A stretch of DNA of 64,000 bases from Shinisaurus crocodilurus (GCA_021292165.1 CM037877.1:161173580-161237579); one strand, 5' to 3'; positions 44,301 through 54,616 are shown, numbered from the stretch's first letter. A program made the numbers and translations. Notes: generated by a model from the letters alone, not told the origin.

Positions 44301-44392
44301 CTGCCCCTAGCGCTCTGCCAACACCTGCCGCTCAACGTTGGTACCGTTTGCCCCCCAGAACTCCCCCCACTATCTCCCTGGGAGAGACACAT
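41369..44392 (-). CDS. L2 ORF2: AP-endonuclease and reverse transcriptase polyprotein
   Basis: About 1,007 aa from the first ATG (44392). The open frame extends to 44440, but the codon there is TTG. Function: nicks target DNA and copies the element RNA at the nick (target-primed reverse transcription). Endonuclease domain, residues ~68-280: LLLCNARS (Asn 74), TETW (Glu 101), LGDFNVH (~205-211) and WSDHYLV (~272-278), so the catalytic residues look intact. Reverse transcriptase, ~545-830: NFRPVSNLPFLGKVIE, QSGFRSGHGTETAL, motif A LLDLSAAFD (Asp 637), GVPQGSILCPMLF (~693) and active-site QYADDTQLYL (YADD 726-729). C-terminal region: LDYCNALYVGLP, LQLVQNAAARL, HWLPVACRAEFKVL, RAFSVAAPTLWNSLPSDLR. 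The length fits L2/CR1-clade ORF2. The YADD/GVPQGS block is closer to L2 than to CR1 by recall. No stop or frameshift is visible, so it may be translatable. Whether it is expressed is unknown. Confidence 0.93.
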   Translation of the reverse strand: MCLSQGDSGGSSGGQTVPTLSGRCWQSARGRPRQVRGTRDRCLISIPCSGPAQSQGITGGCVAPPPTLRLLLCNARSVAQKTSLIHDLIMDEGADLACVTETWLDEAAAPTLAALCPAGFSYAQQPRVGGWGGGVAVIYWESLVLTRLPLRETKFIECMYWRLGPKGSLGILLVYRPPRCTTDSLAEVLEVVSDVRVLSPRLVVLGDFNVHSGAVLTGAPRDFMETMASWELHPVLTGPTHVAGHALDLVFVSGEGGNDLEIGGISTTPLSWSDHYLVGLDFSVPQPLCRGEGSIRMVRPRRLMDPDGFLNALGELEHTNGSSVETLVNDWNAAITRALDRVAPKRPLRLNRARAAPWFTPSLRALKQEVRRLERRWRNSRSEDDRTWVRAASSAYRVAVKAAKKNFYAASIASAECCPRRLFQVVRSLVGPVAPDPLEQSKASCEALANHFADKIDRIRSGISYVVDTGSEREETNGRPVLWDRFRLLPSDEVDKVLSSVRPTTCLLDPCPSWLIMSCRERLGEGIKAVVNASLEEGVMPSALKEAVIRPLLKKPSLDPQDLNNFRPVSNLPFLGKVIEWVVGAQLKAHLDEADYLDPCQSGFRSGHGTETALVALVDDMRRALDRGECSFLVLLDLSAAFDTVDHGILLDCLEGLGLGGTVLQWFRSFLSGRYQRVVLGEEASDPRLLTCGVPQGSILCPMLFNIYLKPLGAIIRRFGVQCHQYADDTQLYLCFKSSPRLAVETLSKCLESVAGWMGRNMLKLNPDKTEVLLVGDKGGLGDVDLVLNGVHLPLKDQVRSLGVILDSQLSMEAQVSAVSRAALYQLHWIRQLRPYLPNHLLPSVVHALVSSCLDYCNALYVGLPLKTVRKLQLVQNAAARLIKGSRRRDHITPVLNELHWLPVACRAEFKVLVLTFKTLQGSGPAYLKERLQQHQVGRSTRSATDGLLLIPSARAARLVGTRKRAFSVAAPTLWNSLPSDLRHAPSMMSFRRALKTWLFGWEYGVG

Positions 44393-44630
44393 GCCCCCTC
44401 GCTTCCGCCAATCAGGCGGGAGACCCACCCCTAAAATCAACCCCTAAAAAGCCCCAGCCCTTCAAAAAGGAAGGGCCTCTTAAAAACTCCCAGCCCCACC
44501 TATATCCCCAGCAGCAGGGGGACAGGCCCTCGCCCTCGTGCCACCCCCGAAGTGGCTCCCCCAAAGGGGCGACCCGCTTTGGTGTCGCCCCATCGGTGGC
44601 GACCCCGCCGGTGGCGGACCCGCCCCCGCT

Positions 44631-45220
44631 GGGGCCTGGTCTTTCTGGCCCCACAATCAAGCAGCTGCAGGTGGGGCAAGCAGTCCCACAGGTGCGGTGG
44701 GGTGGGCTGGCCTCGCACAGGCGGCGGCAGCAGCAGCAGAGCTGGACCCACCTGCCTGGCTTGCTCTTCTCCCCGGCAGTGGTGGTGAGGAGATGCCCGG
44801 GTCAGCTGGGGCCTGGTCTTTCTGGCCCCACAATCAAGCAGCTGCAGGTGGGGCAAGGCGGCTCCCGGCTGAGCCCGGGCCTGCAGGGGGCAGGCAGCAG
44901 TCCCACAGGTGCGGTGGGGTGGGCTGGCCTCGCACAGGCGGCGGCAGCAGCAGCAGAGCTGGACCCACCTGCCTGGCTTGCTCTTCTCCCCGGCAGTGGC
45001 GGTGAGGAGATGCCCGGGTCAGCTGTGGCCTGGTCTTTCTGGCCCCACAATCAAGCAGCTGCAGGTGGGGCAAGGTGGCTCCCGGCTGAGCCCGGGCCTG
45101 CAGGGGGCAGGCAGCAGTCCCACAGGTGCGGTGGGGTGGACTGGCCTTGCACAGGCGGCGGCAGCAGCAGCAGAGCTGGACCCACCTGCCTGGCTTGCTC
45201 TTCTCCCCGGCAGTGGTGGT
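44631..45220 (-). promoter_or_regulatory. Tandem 5' units (monomers) of the L2
   Basis: Three head-to-tail units: 44631-44807 (177 bp, lacking a ~40-bp block), 44808-45024 (217 bp) and 45025-45220 (about 196 bp, 5'-truncated). On the plus strand each carries GGCCTGGTCTTTCTGGCCCC, ACAATCAAGCAGCTGCAGG, CGGCGGCAGCAGCAGCAGAG and CTTCTCCCCGGCAGTGG. They lie at the 5' end of the LINE, as promoter monomers do in some L1s. Promoter activity is inferred from position, GC content and copy number only. Confidence 0.75.
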
Positions 45221-45784
45221 CACTGCCAACCCACAGATCCACTTACAGGCCAATGGTCTTCTTGAATAAAGCGGTCTTTGTCTGTCAGCAGAAAGACAGC
45301 AGAGGAGGAGCGAACCTTGCCTCCTTCAGCAGGGAGTTCCACAGCATGGGAGCAGTCACCAAAAAGGCCCTCTCTCACATCACCACCAAACATGCCTCTA
45401 TGGTGGCAGTCTCAAAAGAAGGGCCTCTCCAGAAGATGTTAAGGACCAGGAAGGTTCGTATGGGAGGTGGTCTTTCAGGTAGCCTGGTCCCAAGCTGTAT
45501 AGGGTGTTATTGGTCATAACTAGCACTTTGAATTCTGCCTGGAAACAGACCTGTAGCCATTGAAGCTGCTGTAACATGGGAGTCACGTGCTTCCTGTAAC
45601 CAGCCCTGGTCAACAGTCTGGATGCAGCATTCTGTACCAGCTGAAGTTTCTGGTCAGTTTTTGAAGGCAGCCCCACATAGAATGCATTACAGTAGTCCAA
45701 ACAGGATGTGACTAAGACATGCGTGACTGTAGCCAGATATATCCAGCTAGTCAATTGAGACCATTTCTCTCTAGTATTGCACAA
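45221..45784 (-). pseudogene. Older L2/CR1 ORF2 C-terminal remnant
   Basis: The minus strand reads VLVTSCLDYCNAFYVGLPSK, LQLVQNAASRLL, LQWLQVCFQAEFKVLVM and LGPGYLKDHL, parallel to the C-terminus of the neighbouring intact L2 but clearly diverged, with the frame lost after about 45398. Its 3' tail is probably 41095-41219, displaced by the younger L2. Confidence 0.85.
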
Positions 45785-47155
45785 TTTTTTTATTTTTGGT
45801 AAGTAAAAGTTTACTTTAGACCCGAGCGCTGGTGGATGGCACTGTGGAGGCTACTGGAAATGGAATCCAAGGAGGAAGAGGTTGGGAGGGGAGCAGTGAA
45901 GCCCGGGGCAGTTAGCGAGGAAGGCATCTGTGCTTTTGCAGATGGAAGTGCCTCTTCCGCAGCTCCTACTTGTGCCACTTGCACCCCACAGCTGCTTGTA
46001 CCAGCTCCAGCCTCGCTGTAGGGGAAACAGTAGAGCGCGTAAAAACAGCCAATCGGAGGGAAGAACATAGTGATGCATGATGTCATGATGCAGAGCATGA
46101 TGCTATACTACAGTTCTCAAGATGCAGTTGGTTGACATGCATGCCCAACAATTTGTATATGCATGACAAAATGTTTGAATAACGGAGAACTTTCATCCGA
46201 GATTGGATGGAATAACTCTTTACTTGATGAGCAACTTACGATTTCTGTTGCGGTAAGTTCACCCATCACTAAATTGAGGGTAAGATGTTATAAATATATC
46301 TTCTGAAAACTGGAAGAATTGTAAAGCATCTTGTATTGTATACCCCTTTTTTACCCCACCTATTCCATTAAAAAACAATAACCCTGCCATTGACACCAGT
46401 GGGTGGGGAAATCACTAAGCTCCTAACCTGGTGGAGATTTTCACCATCCTTAGGGGCAGGGTGGAGGAACAATGGGGCTTTGAATCCTGTGTATCCAAGT
46501 CCTCCCCCAATGTGCCCCAGCACCCCCCTACTTTCCCCCCTATTGCTGGCAAAACACAGATGACAGTCCATCTACACAGATGGCGCTTTCCACTTGTGCA
46601 CTGGGGATTCCTCTGGGGATGTAAGTACTATCGTGTTGAGACAGAGCTCCTCTCTGCCACTAGACTGGTTCTTCCCCTACATCCTACACCGTCAGAGGCC
46701 AGCTGGCAAGCTGTTGGTATGCAGCCTAAATCTCTCTCATTGAAATCAGTGGGACTGAAAGGTGCTCAACTTTGGCTGGATCACACACAATATAGTAGAA
46801 TGCCCTTCCCCACCAAGTATGGGAGATACCTTTGCTTTATCATTTAAGAGATAAAGGCAATTAAGACTTGTCCTTACCTTCTGTAATTTTATCATTATAC
46901 TGCCATCTTCCATTTTAATGGCATTGTTTAAATTATCCTCTACTTCTGCTTATATAACTTTCTAGCAGATCTTAATTTTTTATTTTTATTTTTACCATTC
47001 TGCTGCTGTAATTGTTTTATTGTGGGTGGGTTTTTTTTCTTTTTGTAAACTGCTTTTAATATTTTGAATAGGAAATTAATAGAAAATATTAGGGAGAGTT
47101 ATAATGGCAAGTAGTTAAGAGCATCTAGGAAAATCAACATGAAGTTATAGCGAAG
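45785..47155. other. No gene recognised
   Basis: About 1.4 kb without repeat hallmarks or credible coding frames. Frames at 45811-46098 and 46431-46847 have no recognisable domain. Confidence 0.35.
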
Positions 47156-47197
47156 TACAGTCATGCCTTGGATTGAGACCATAATTCATTCCGGAAA

Positions 47198-47794
47198 CGA
47201 GCTTGCAGGGCCGGCGCTACCGCTAGGCCAACTAGGCTGTTGCCTAGGGCGCGTAGCGGAAGAGGGCGCAGAACGCTGCGCTCCTCTTCGCTGCTGGCGC
47301 GCTCCTGCCCTGCCCGCCCGCCTCTCCGAGAAAGCTAGGTCAGTGCGGGGGATTGCGCCCAGACTCGTAGTGGTGGGGCCGAGCCTGGGCGCCTCCCCCC
47401 CACCTTGCCTCGCCTCCGCGCTGCCTCCCCCCCACCTCGCCTCGCTTCGCCTCTCCTCCGCGCCGCCTCCCCCCCGACACCTACCTTCTCCGCGCTGTTT
47501 CCGGAGCCCCGCCCGCGCTCTGTTTTGGCGGGAGGAACCAGGGCAACAGGGCTTACAGCCCTGTTGCTCTGGTTTCCCCCGGCCAAAAACAGAGCGCGGG
47601 GGTCCCTTTTCGGAGGAGGCGTGGGAAGGTAGGTGGGGGGCGGCAGCATGCGGGGGGGTCCCGGTGGCGGCGGGGGGGCAGGAGGTTGCAGAGCAGGGCT
47701 GCTTTCCGGAGCCCCCCCATGGCACGAGAGGGGGGGCACTAAATATAATTTAGCCTAGGGCGCCAAACTGCCCTGCACCGGTCCTGCGAGCTTG
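47198..47794. mobile_element. hAT element nested in the mariner-like element
   Basis: Element 47206-47786 begins CAGGGCCGGCGCTACC and ends CTGCACCGGTCCTG, inverted over the outer bases. A perfect 8-bp duplication, CGAGCTTG, lies at 47198-47205 and 47787-47794. Inside, near both ends, are CTAGGC and GCCTAGGGCGC motifs. The core is GC-rich with a long palindrome at 47509-47600. No transposase. Confidence 0.93.
47509..47600. repeat. Long GC-rich palindrome inside the hAT element
   Basis: CCCGCGCTCTGTTTTGGC at left is complementary to GGCCAAAAACAGAGCGCGGG at right. Between them GAACCAGGGCAACAGGG pairs with CCCTGTTGCTCTGGTTTC around a small loop. The outer arms are nearly those of the hairpins at 3342-3416 and 4231-4318. 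Confidence 0.85.
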
Positions 47795-48343
47795 CAATCC
47801 AAAACACTCTTATATCAAAACGAAATCCCCCCCAAAAAAATTGTACGGAGATTTTTAATTTAAACCGTACTACAATACTTGTATTGCAAGACGTCGCTTG
47901 TATATCAAGTAAAAGGAAATTAAATAAATATTTTAAAATTTGCTTGTCTTGCAAAACGCTCTTAAACCAAGTTACTTGCAATCCAAGGTATTACTGTAAT
48001 GCTTTTTTAAAAGTACTGGAAAATGGAGTTTTGGCAGCCCCTGCAAGTAATGTGAGGAAATATTAAAAAGCAGTTTGGGAGTTAGTTCTCCACAGAGTTC
48101 AGTAGGGGAATTTACTAAAAGAGAAACTCATGGAAAAACACCACCACATGCGTTCATTCATGTAGCTCTCCATAATGGCCACTGAACAGAAAACCAAATT
48201 GTGTGAGTGTGGTGGGGAGCAGGAATCAGGCCTCTCATTGTTAAGAAGTGCTCAATGAAAGAAAGGAAAGAATGAAAGTACTCAATGAAATGGAATGTTC
48301 AAATAAGACAGGAGAGCTTCACAAGATGAAGAGTACGAAGAAT

Positions 48344-48525
48344 CTATTTCATGATCATAGATTTCATAGCTCATAGAGTTGGAAGGAGCCTACAAGGCTA
48401 TCGGGTCCAACCCCCTGCTCAATGCAGGAAACTAGAGGAGGGGTCTCCCATCCAAGTAATAACCAGGCCTGACCCTGCTTAGCTTTCCACGCTCAGACAA
48501 GCTGAGCCAGCGTAAGCCACAGGCC
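48344..48525 (-). mobile_element. 5S rRNA-headed SINE with CR1-like tail
   Basis: Reverse-strand copy: CCATCCAAGTAATAACCAGG, CCTGACCCTGCTTAGCTTTC, CACGCTCAGACAAGCTGAGC for the 5S-like head, and AGAGTTGGAAGGAGCCTACA with GGTCCAACCCCCTG for the tail. Confidence 0.88.
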
Positions 48526-48612
48526 TGTATCAGAAAGTGTTCAGTGAGAATGGTCATGGGCAGACCTACACACCTTGTGACCCAAGCTGAACATAGGACA
48601 CCAGACATATAT

Positions 48613-49806
48613 GGTAGTGGTGTGCACCAATCACAAGGTTCAAATTAAACCCTGATTCTGAACCCGAGCTCAGATTCAGAAATCCAAGGCTTTGTGCCTC
48701 CCATTGACTATCACTGGAAATAAAAAATACACTGTTAAGGGTTTCCCCCCCCTCTTTGTCAGAATTGGAAGACATTTGGAGGCATAATGGTCCCTTTGGA
48801 TGGGATTACACCTGCCAAAATTCAGAAAAATATTTTTTTATGTATGAAGAGAACTGGCAATAGTTCTCTTTTCGTATTTCTTGGCAGAATTGGATGAAAT
48901 TTGCAGGATTACTTGCCCCCTCTGAAGCGATCAAGCCTGCTATGTTTAAGATGAATTGGAACAGAGATTTTTGTGCAAGAGCGGCCTTTACATTCTGAAG
49001 GTTACATGCTTATCCCCCTAAATTCCTTGTGGGCCATTGTTCTGAAAATGACAGGTAGCCTAGAGGTGGCCTTAAGTAAGAAAACTGCAAAGTTTCAGAA
49101 GGATAGTTGCAGTTGGTTATGTGGGAGTCCTCAATTTGGGGGGGACAGGGACACAAGTGGTTTGCTTCCCCTTCCCTCTCCCTTTGGTTTTTTAGGCATG
49201 TGGTGGGAAAATCACACACATAATAGAGGTGGCCCCAGGCAAGAAATGTACAAAGTTTCAGAAAGGTAGGTGCAGGGGCAAAGGAGTTATTATGATAATG
49301 GAAAACCAGTTCAAAGCTACTGAAGTGTGGTGGCACTGGAAAGGAAGATTTTTCACTGCAGGAATATGTCGGAGAGAAGTATTGGTTTAATAATTGAGAA
49401 AGAAAAGGATGTTGAAATTATGAACAAACAGAACATGAAGCCACCCTCCACCCCCAATCTCTGACTTCCTGCATGCTTACTACAGAACAAGGAAGAGACA
49501 GTTTGTAACTCACAATCCCTGCCACAAATCACAGTGATTGGAAAGCCTCTGGTAAAACGTGCCCTCTGGTTAGAAGGTAGACCCATCAGTCACTCAACCA
49601 GATTCCCCCACCATCAGCATTTTCAGAGAAACAAAACCAAAAAGACACTATTTTTGGAGATGGACTGTACTTCCGAAGCCCAAATTGTGCAGGAAACTTT
49701 GTGAAGGGTCCAGCTTCAGTTCTGGTTGCTTTGCCTCAGGAAGCAACAGAAATGTTCTGAAGGGGCCCAATTTGGCTCGAGGTTCGGCCATATCCAATGC
49801 ACATCC
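48613..49806. mobile_element. Possible 1.2-kb non-autonomous DNA element
   Basis: TAGTGGTGTGCACCAA at left and TTCGGCCATATCCAATGCAC plus ATCCCTA at right form imperfect inverted ends of the TAGGGATGTGCA type. TATATGG occurs outside both ends, but the offset is irregular. Internal phrases recur (AAGTTTCAGAAGGATAG near 49090 and AAGTTTCAGAAAGGTAGGTG near 49254), together with GAAAATCACACACATAATAG. No protein. Boundaries uncertain. Confidence 0.45.
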
Positions 49807-51027
49807 CTAAATTATATGGCAGTCCATCATGGGCTGATACACCTCTTCTTCCTTGTCATAATAGACCATGGAATTGCTTTCCCATGATAAATGCCAACAT
49901 AAATGTGCTTATTCATCTTATATATACACACAGCCTGACAACTCACTGAGTCCCTCAAGGGTTTCTCTTGAAGAAAAATACTTGTAACATATGCTTGAAA
50001 AAAATTATTTTATTTACTTTAAAAATACAGTACACAGCAGTGTGTGTCTTCCCCACCCTGTTACTGCTGATTCACAAAGATAACATGATCAGTTTAACCC
50101 AAATACTAGGCTCTTATAAATCCTGAGAGACAGGCTCAGTTACATGCTGATTTACGTAAGACAATATGCTGAAAAAGAATAGTCTTTCTTTTAACATAAA
50201 AGAGTCTCTTCCTGAACTTATGAATCAGATATAAAATCTGCAGAATTGCTGTACTGCAATGACCAACCAAGGATTTCCCTGAAATCCTCATTGTGAACAA
50301 TTTTACGTAAGGTGGGTCCTAAACAGCTAGACCACGAAACGTAAACATACCAAGTGTGGTGAGCATATGGGATATGCTATGATTTATCAAACATAATGGC
50401 TACTCCAACAAATGGTGCTTATAACACACACTGTGCTATCATATTTAAGGGCTCGATTCTTTTGTTTTCACAAGCATCTTTAGGAAATATGACCCCCCCC
50501 TTTTTTTAATGATCCAGTTATCACATAATCTTTGGAAAACATCCATGTCAGCTGCACAGCAGCACACAACTAGAAGGGCAGGAATTGTTTCATCCCTAGA
50601 GATGTATTTACCCTCAGGACACTCCTGTAGCAACTACGGGAAACTGGGCATTTAAACTGCAAAGTTGTGTGGGCTGAATGCAAGAGGGTGTTCCATCCCT
50701 GAAAGAAATATCATGCAGAGGTGCACTTCAAGCCAAGCTCCATGGTCAGCAGAATTACATAGTGTAACTCTTGCTGGACTTCCATCACTTTAGACTGAAA
50801 GTGGGAGATCATATTTTTTAAAATCACAACTAGCACATCAAAGATTGTGTTACAACCTTTCTTTGTGACAAGCCATATGAGGATTTTATTTCCTAAAGAG
50901 GGAATACAAATGACTGCCCCCCCTGCACATTCTGAAGTACTAAAATCTCAAAAGGCCGCACCATGCAATTCTGCTGATTATGTAGCTTGGGTTCTCTGTT
51001 GATTAGGGCAGCATTTAATTGAATGAC
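49807..51027. other. Nothing recognised
   Basis: About 1.2 kb of AT-rich DNA without credible genes or repeat hallmarks. Confidence 0.4.
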
Positions 51028-51320
51028 CTGGTCACACAACACAAGAACCTAGAATATAGGTTGAGTATGGGTTGTTGTAGAATTGTGGATTGTTGTTGAA
51101 TCATTGGTCGTTTTGTTGTGCAAACCCAGCTGCACTAATAGACCATGGTTTGTTAACCATGAAAAATGCAGGAGTTCACAACCCAGCAACAAACCATGGG
51201 CTCTTTTTGTGGGTTGTTTATGGATGGGTTTGCACAACACAACCCATGATTCCACATCAACCCACAATTCAATGAAAACCCACATTCAACCCATACTCTG
51301 GGGTTGTCATACTGTGTGAA
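51028..51320. mobile_element. Palindromic MITE (CAACCCA family), copy 1
   Basis: Near-palindrome: CTGGTCACACAACAC at left, ATACTGTGTGAATGA at right, with internal ACCATGGTTTGTTAACCATG, AACCCAGCAACAAACCATGG and repeated CAACCCA/TGGGTTG. Shares its terminal and internal motifs with 59354-59665. Confidence 0.75.
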
Positions 51321-54300
51321 TGACTTCATTGTGTTGTCTTGGAAGATAATAAAAGACCCATGGGAATAATTGTGGATGACACAAAACATTGTGTTAACTC
51401 TTTAAAAATTGGCAAATGTACATGAGTTACATAGAATTTGTTGCAGTTTAATCTCCTATTGCCAAACAGAGTGAATCATAGACTTTAAGGAAAGCATGGA
51501 TAGCTCTGTACTGAACAGGTAGAAATCTTTCTTGGCCTTTTACCATGTACACCTATACTATTGCTGTACAAGTTTAACTTCAGTAGTAGTGAAGAGCTGG
51601 ATTGTCTTTTTATTGGGACCAGTTCAGTATGTTTGCTCAAAGTAATTGATGGAAAGAGATGAGACCTGATCCAACCAAAGCTCAGCATTTTAGGTCCCAT
51701 TGATTTCAATGGGAGAAAATTATGTACGTGCCTTTTATTGAAATAAAGAGGATCTGAAAGTGCTGAAGTTTGGCAGGATTGTGCCCAAGGTACGTTGTAG
51801 AAAGACCTAGTTCATTCCTACACACTGGGGGGAAATGGTGTCATATGAATATATGTCTCCCCTGCTTTAGGCTGCCAAAGTGAATTTGGTGTCGGCTTAC
51901 TGGTTGTTGTTTTGACAGTGTGTTTTGTTGTTTGACAGTGTGAAGATGTCTTGGATTTCATGTTCCTTTGTGGCTCAAAAAACAGGAATATGTACAAAAT
52001 TGTTCACTAGGCCTATTTTCCACCTTCTCTTGTGTATCCTCTTATTCTCTTCACATACTTTCCTGGCATATCTGAAAAAAATTCCTGAGATAGACAATAA
52101 ATAATTCAAAGGATAGTACTTTGGTTAAACTTCTTACCATTTTCAAGACCACTTTTCACGGTTCCTTAAAAAAACAAAACAAAAACCCACCACCACCTGT
52201 AGCATCCCAGACTAAATAAATTAAAAAGTGGAGCCTCTTGGCATATACAATATCAGGCTGTACTGTGGCCCGGCTTGACTTTACCTGCTGTGGAGTTTGA
52301 AAGTGAGCCTAAATCCCATTTTCAAGAGTGTCTTAAGCAGACTGGAGCAAAGTCCTTCACTATGGGTTAAAGCCAAAAGCAGAGCTAGCTTGGGGAGATA
52401 GGATGTTCGGTGAATCCAAAAGAAGGATGACTTTGGAACTGAGAGGTGGGTCTTGACCAGACAAAAATCCACATCTACTGGGTCCTCTCTGTAAAACTGG
52501 GAATTAGTGCTCCAGAACACCAGTCTTCAACTGCTGTATTATAACCTACAAGAAGGCCACAAACTGACTTTAAAGTTGGATCATGGCAGTGCAGCCTCCA
52601 TGTTTTGGAGAGAAAGGGGAAGAGAGGAGATGGAAGGAAGACAGATTGAGGGAAGGAGAGCCCAGGTTCTGGAGATATTGTTGAACATCTACTATAGAGC
52701 ATGGTTTCATTAGATTACCGAAAGGACTACTGAATCCTCACAAACCACACACTGATTTTGTACTGTTAAGGTCAACAGGACAATATATCAAGTTATCAGC
52801 GACTTATTCTTGATCCTATGCAGCTGTTGCAGAGCAGAGACTAGTATTCACGGCATCCTGTGAGGCAAGCAAAGCAGAGCTTTATAGAGCTTTCATCTCT
52901 AGTGGTGCAGGAAGAATCTCAGTGACTTGTTGCTTCAGCACAAAGGATAGGGATAAAACTCAACAACAACGGGAAAGGTTGTGAGGTCCCCCTTGTGCTG
53001 GGAGCCTACTATAATCGATGTACTGCTCCCTTTGCATAACAGAGGATAGAATCAAAGGCTCTGAGATCACTTCTGGAAATGGGTCTTTGGCTATGTCCCA
53101 TTAGCCTTCAAGTACTATCAATGAACAGCAATCATTTTACTTTTATGTTATGAATGGGGGGAAATGACTATGCTGGGCCTAAGAAAGAAGTCATTAACCT
53201 TCAATAAGAGATCGTTAATCACTAAAATAATAGGATATCCCAATGCCTAAATCGTCTCATTTCTAATCCTAACTACAGGGTACACTGAAGACATTCAAGA
53301 ACTACAAAATCAACTATTCAACCACATGAAGTCAGGAAAATATCCAAATAAATAATTTGTTTTAAAATTATGATACAATACTTATTACAGTATAAATTGG
53401 CATTTTTTTCTTCAAAAGCAGAAGCACCAGTCTTAAGATATAAATGTGGTATGTGAAATACATCATAATACGAAGTGCAAACAGCCTTTTAGTACCGGAT
53501 GTAATTCTTTAAAAAAAGAAAAGTGTATACACTGAAATCTACTTGAATGGGAACAAGTGTCATGCTGAGTTTAAAAAAATAATGAGAAGTCCAGCTTGGT
53601 TAGACTTAATGGTATACCATCAGATTCTTTTAAATGGCTAAGTAAAAACAAAACAATAAATATCCCCAGATAGGGTAAATGGCATATTTATGTGATGTGC
53701 TCAGGTTCACTCTTTCCCAATATCTTCCCCCACCCTCAATCCCTAAAAGGTGTGATGCTTTTTGTTGGACAATATTCTTAACTTTTGAAATTTCAGGCAT
53801 ATTCTTCATAGACTGATGTAAATTTTAATGCTGCTAAATCAGCTCATAAAACCAGATAAAGTTTTATTTTATTTTTCTTATATTCAAAATGTTATTATTT
53901 TCAGTTATTATGAGTGAACTGTGAAAAGAGATGACGTCCAATGTAGCGAATAGACATCAGTTTCGACATCATGTGACTTCTGCAAAGGCCGTGATGTGGT
54001 TCTATAAGGATTTAAAAAGAAGAAAAGAAAACAGTCAAAAGTCTATAATTGCCAAAACGGTGGTGTGTGGGGTTTTTTTCCCCTACCTATCCTACCACTT
54101 TTGGGACGTTACCACGCGTCGGAAGTTTAATTGCATTATGATGGTGCAACCATACATCCCTGTAGGACATCTAAAATGCTTCAAAAAAGACTGCACCTTT
54201 TTTGCAGGGTAGAACTACATTTGCTAAGGTAATGTGAACGTGGGAGGCAAGTGGGGCATTCTAGGGCTGAATCAGTGGAGGGAGCAGGGGTGCTTCTCCC

Positions 54301-54616
54301 TGCCATATTCACCAATTCAACTCCCTCTACCCGAAGGTTGTTTTCCATCTACCTGGAACGAAAAGGCACTGGCCAGTTTTGAAGGCTGGCTGAGGAAAAA
54401 TGGGGATTTATTTAAAACCAGCCTGGGATGATTTGCAGGGAAGAATCAACAAGTGGGAGGGTGTGTGTGTTAAGCATTACCTTCCTACCCACCAATTCTT
54501 TCATGGAAATACATGGCTACCCCTGTATTTTCCTTAAATGGAAAACATGGGGTTGAGAAATCCATGTTTTCCTCATAACATTTAGTTCCACCCTCAACCC
54601 TACATTATTTGTGTCT
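51321..54616. other. Largest stretch with no recognised gene or major repeat
   Basis: About 3.3 kb. A weak relic of the short hairpin family (CCCATTGATTTCAATGGGAG, then TGCTGAAGTTTGGCAGGATT) lies at 51665-51785. Otherwise no element, RNA gene or convincing frame. Frames at 53931-54212 and 54234-54431 show no domain. Confidence 0.4.

Larger units (their letters stand above)
41220..45220 (-). mobile_element. Near-full-length L2 retrotransposon
   Basis: Minus-strand element of about 4.0 kb. Its parts, 5' to 3': three tandem GC-rich units (45220-44631), a non-coding leader to 44393, one long ORF (44392-41369), a short 3' UTR and a TAAATAAA-type tail (41241-41220). The 3' UTR carries GGCCGGCCAGATGGGCGATT and TACATCGCCCAGGGTGGCC. 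No ORF1 is seen upstream. The unbroken ORF and the closely matching 5' units suggest recent insertion. It lies in the 3' region of an older L2 of the same orientation. Confidence 0.9.
47156..47998. mobile_element. Mariner/Tigger-like MITE carrying a nested hAT element
   Basis: Outer element 47158-47996: left CAGTCATGCCTTGGATTG and right CAATCCAAGGTATTACTG are inverted, and TA flanks both sides (47156-47157, 47997-47998). Without the insertion at 47206-47794 it is about 250 bp. The interior repeats TTGCAAAACGCTCTTA/TTGCAATCCAAAACACTCTT. TA duplication and CAGT ends fit Tc1/mariner (Tigger-like). Confidence 0.85.

Noticed and set aside
44338..45519. 393-aa plus-strand open frame with repeated GPGLSGPTIKQLQVGQ segments
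   Set aside because: It is antisense to the L2 leader and its tandem GC-rich units; the apparent protein repeats are the DNA units read on the wrong strand.
47186..47753. Overlapping frames of 130-196 aa on both strands
   Set aside because: Located within the GC-rich nested hAT element; mutually overlapping and without domain motifs.
53931..54212. 93-aa frame as a possible small gene
   Set aside because: No domain, no splice context and no composition bias; consistent with chance.
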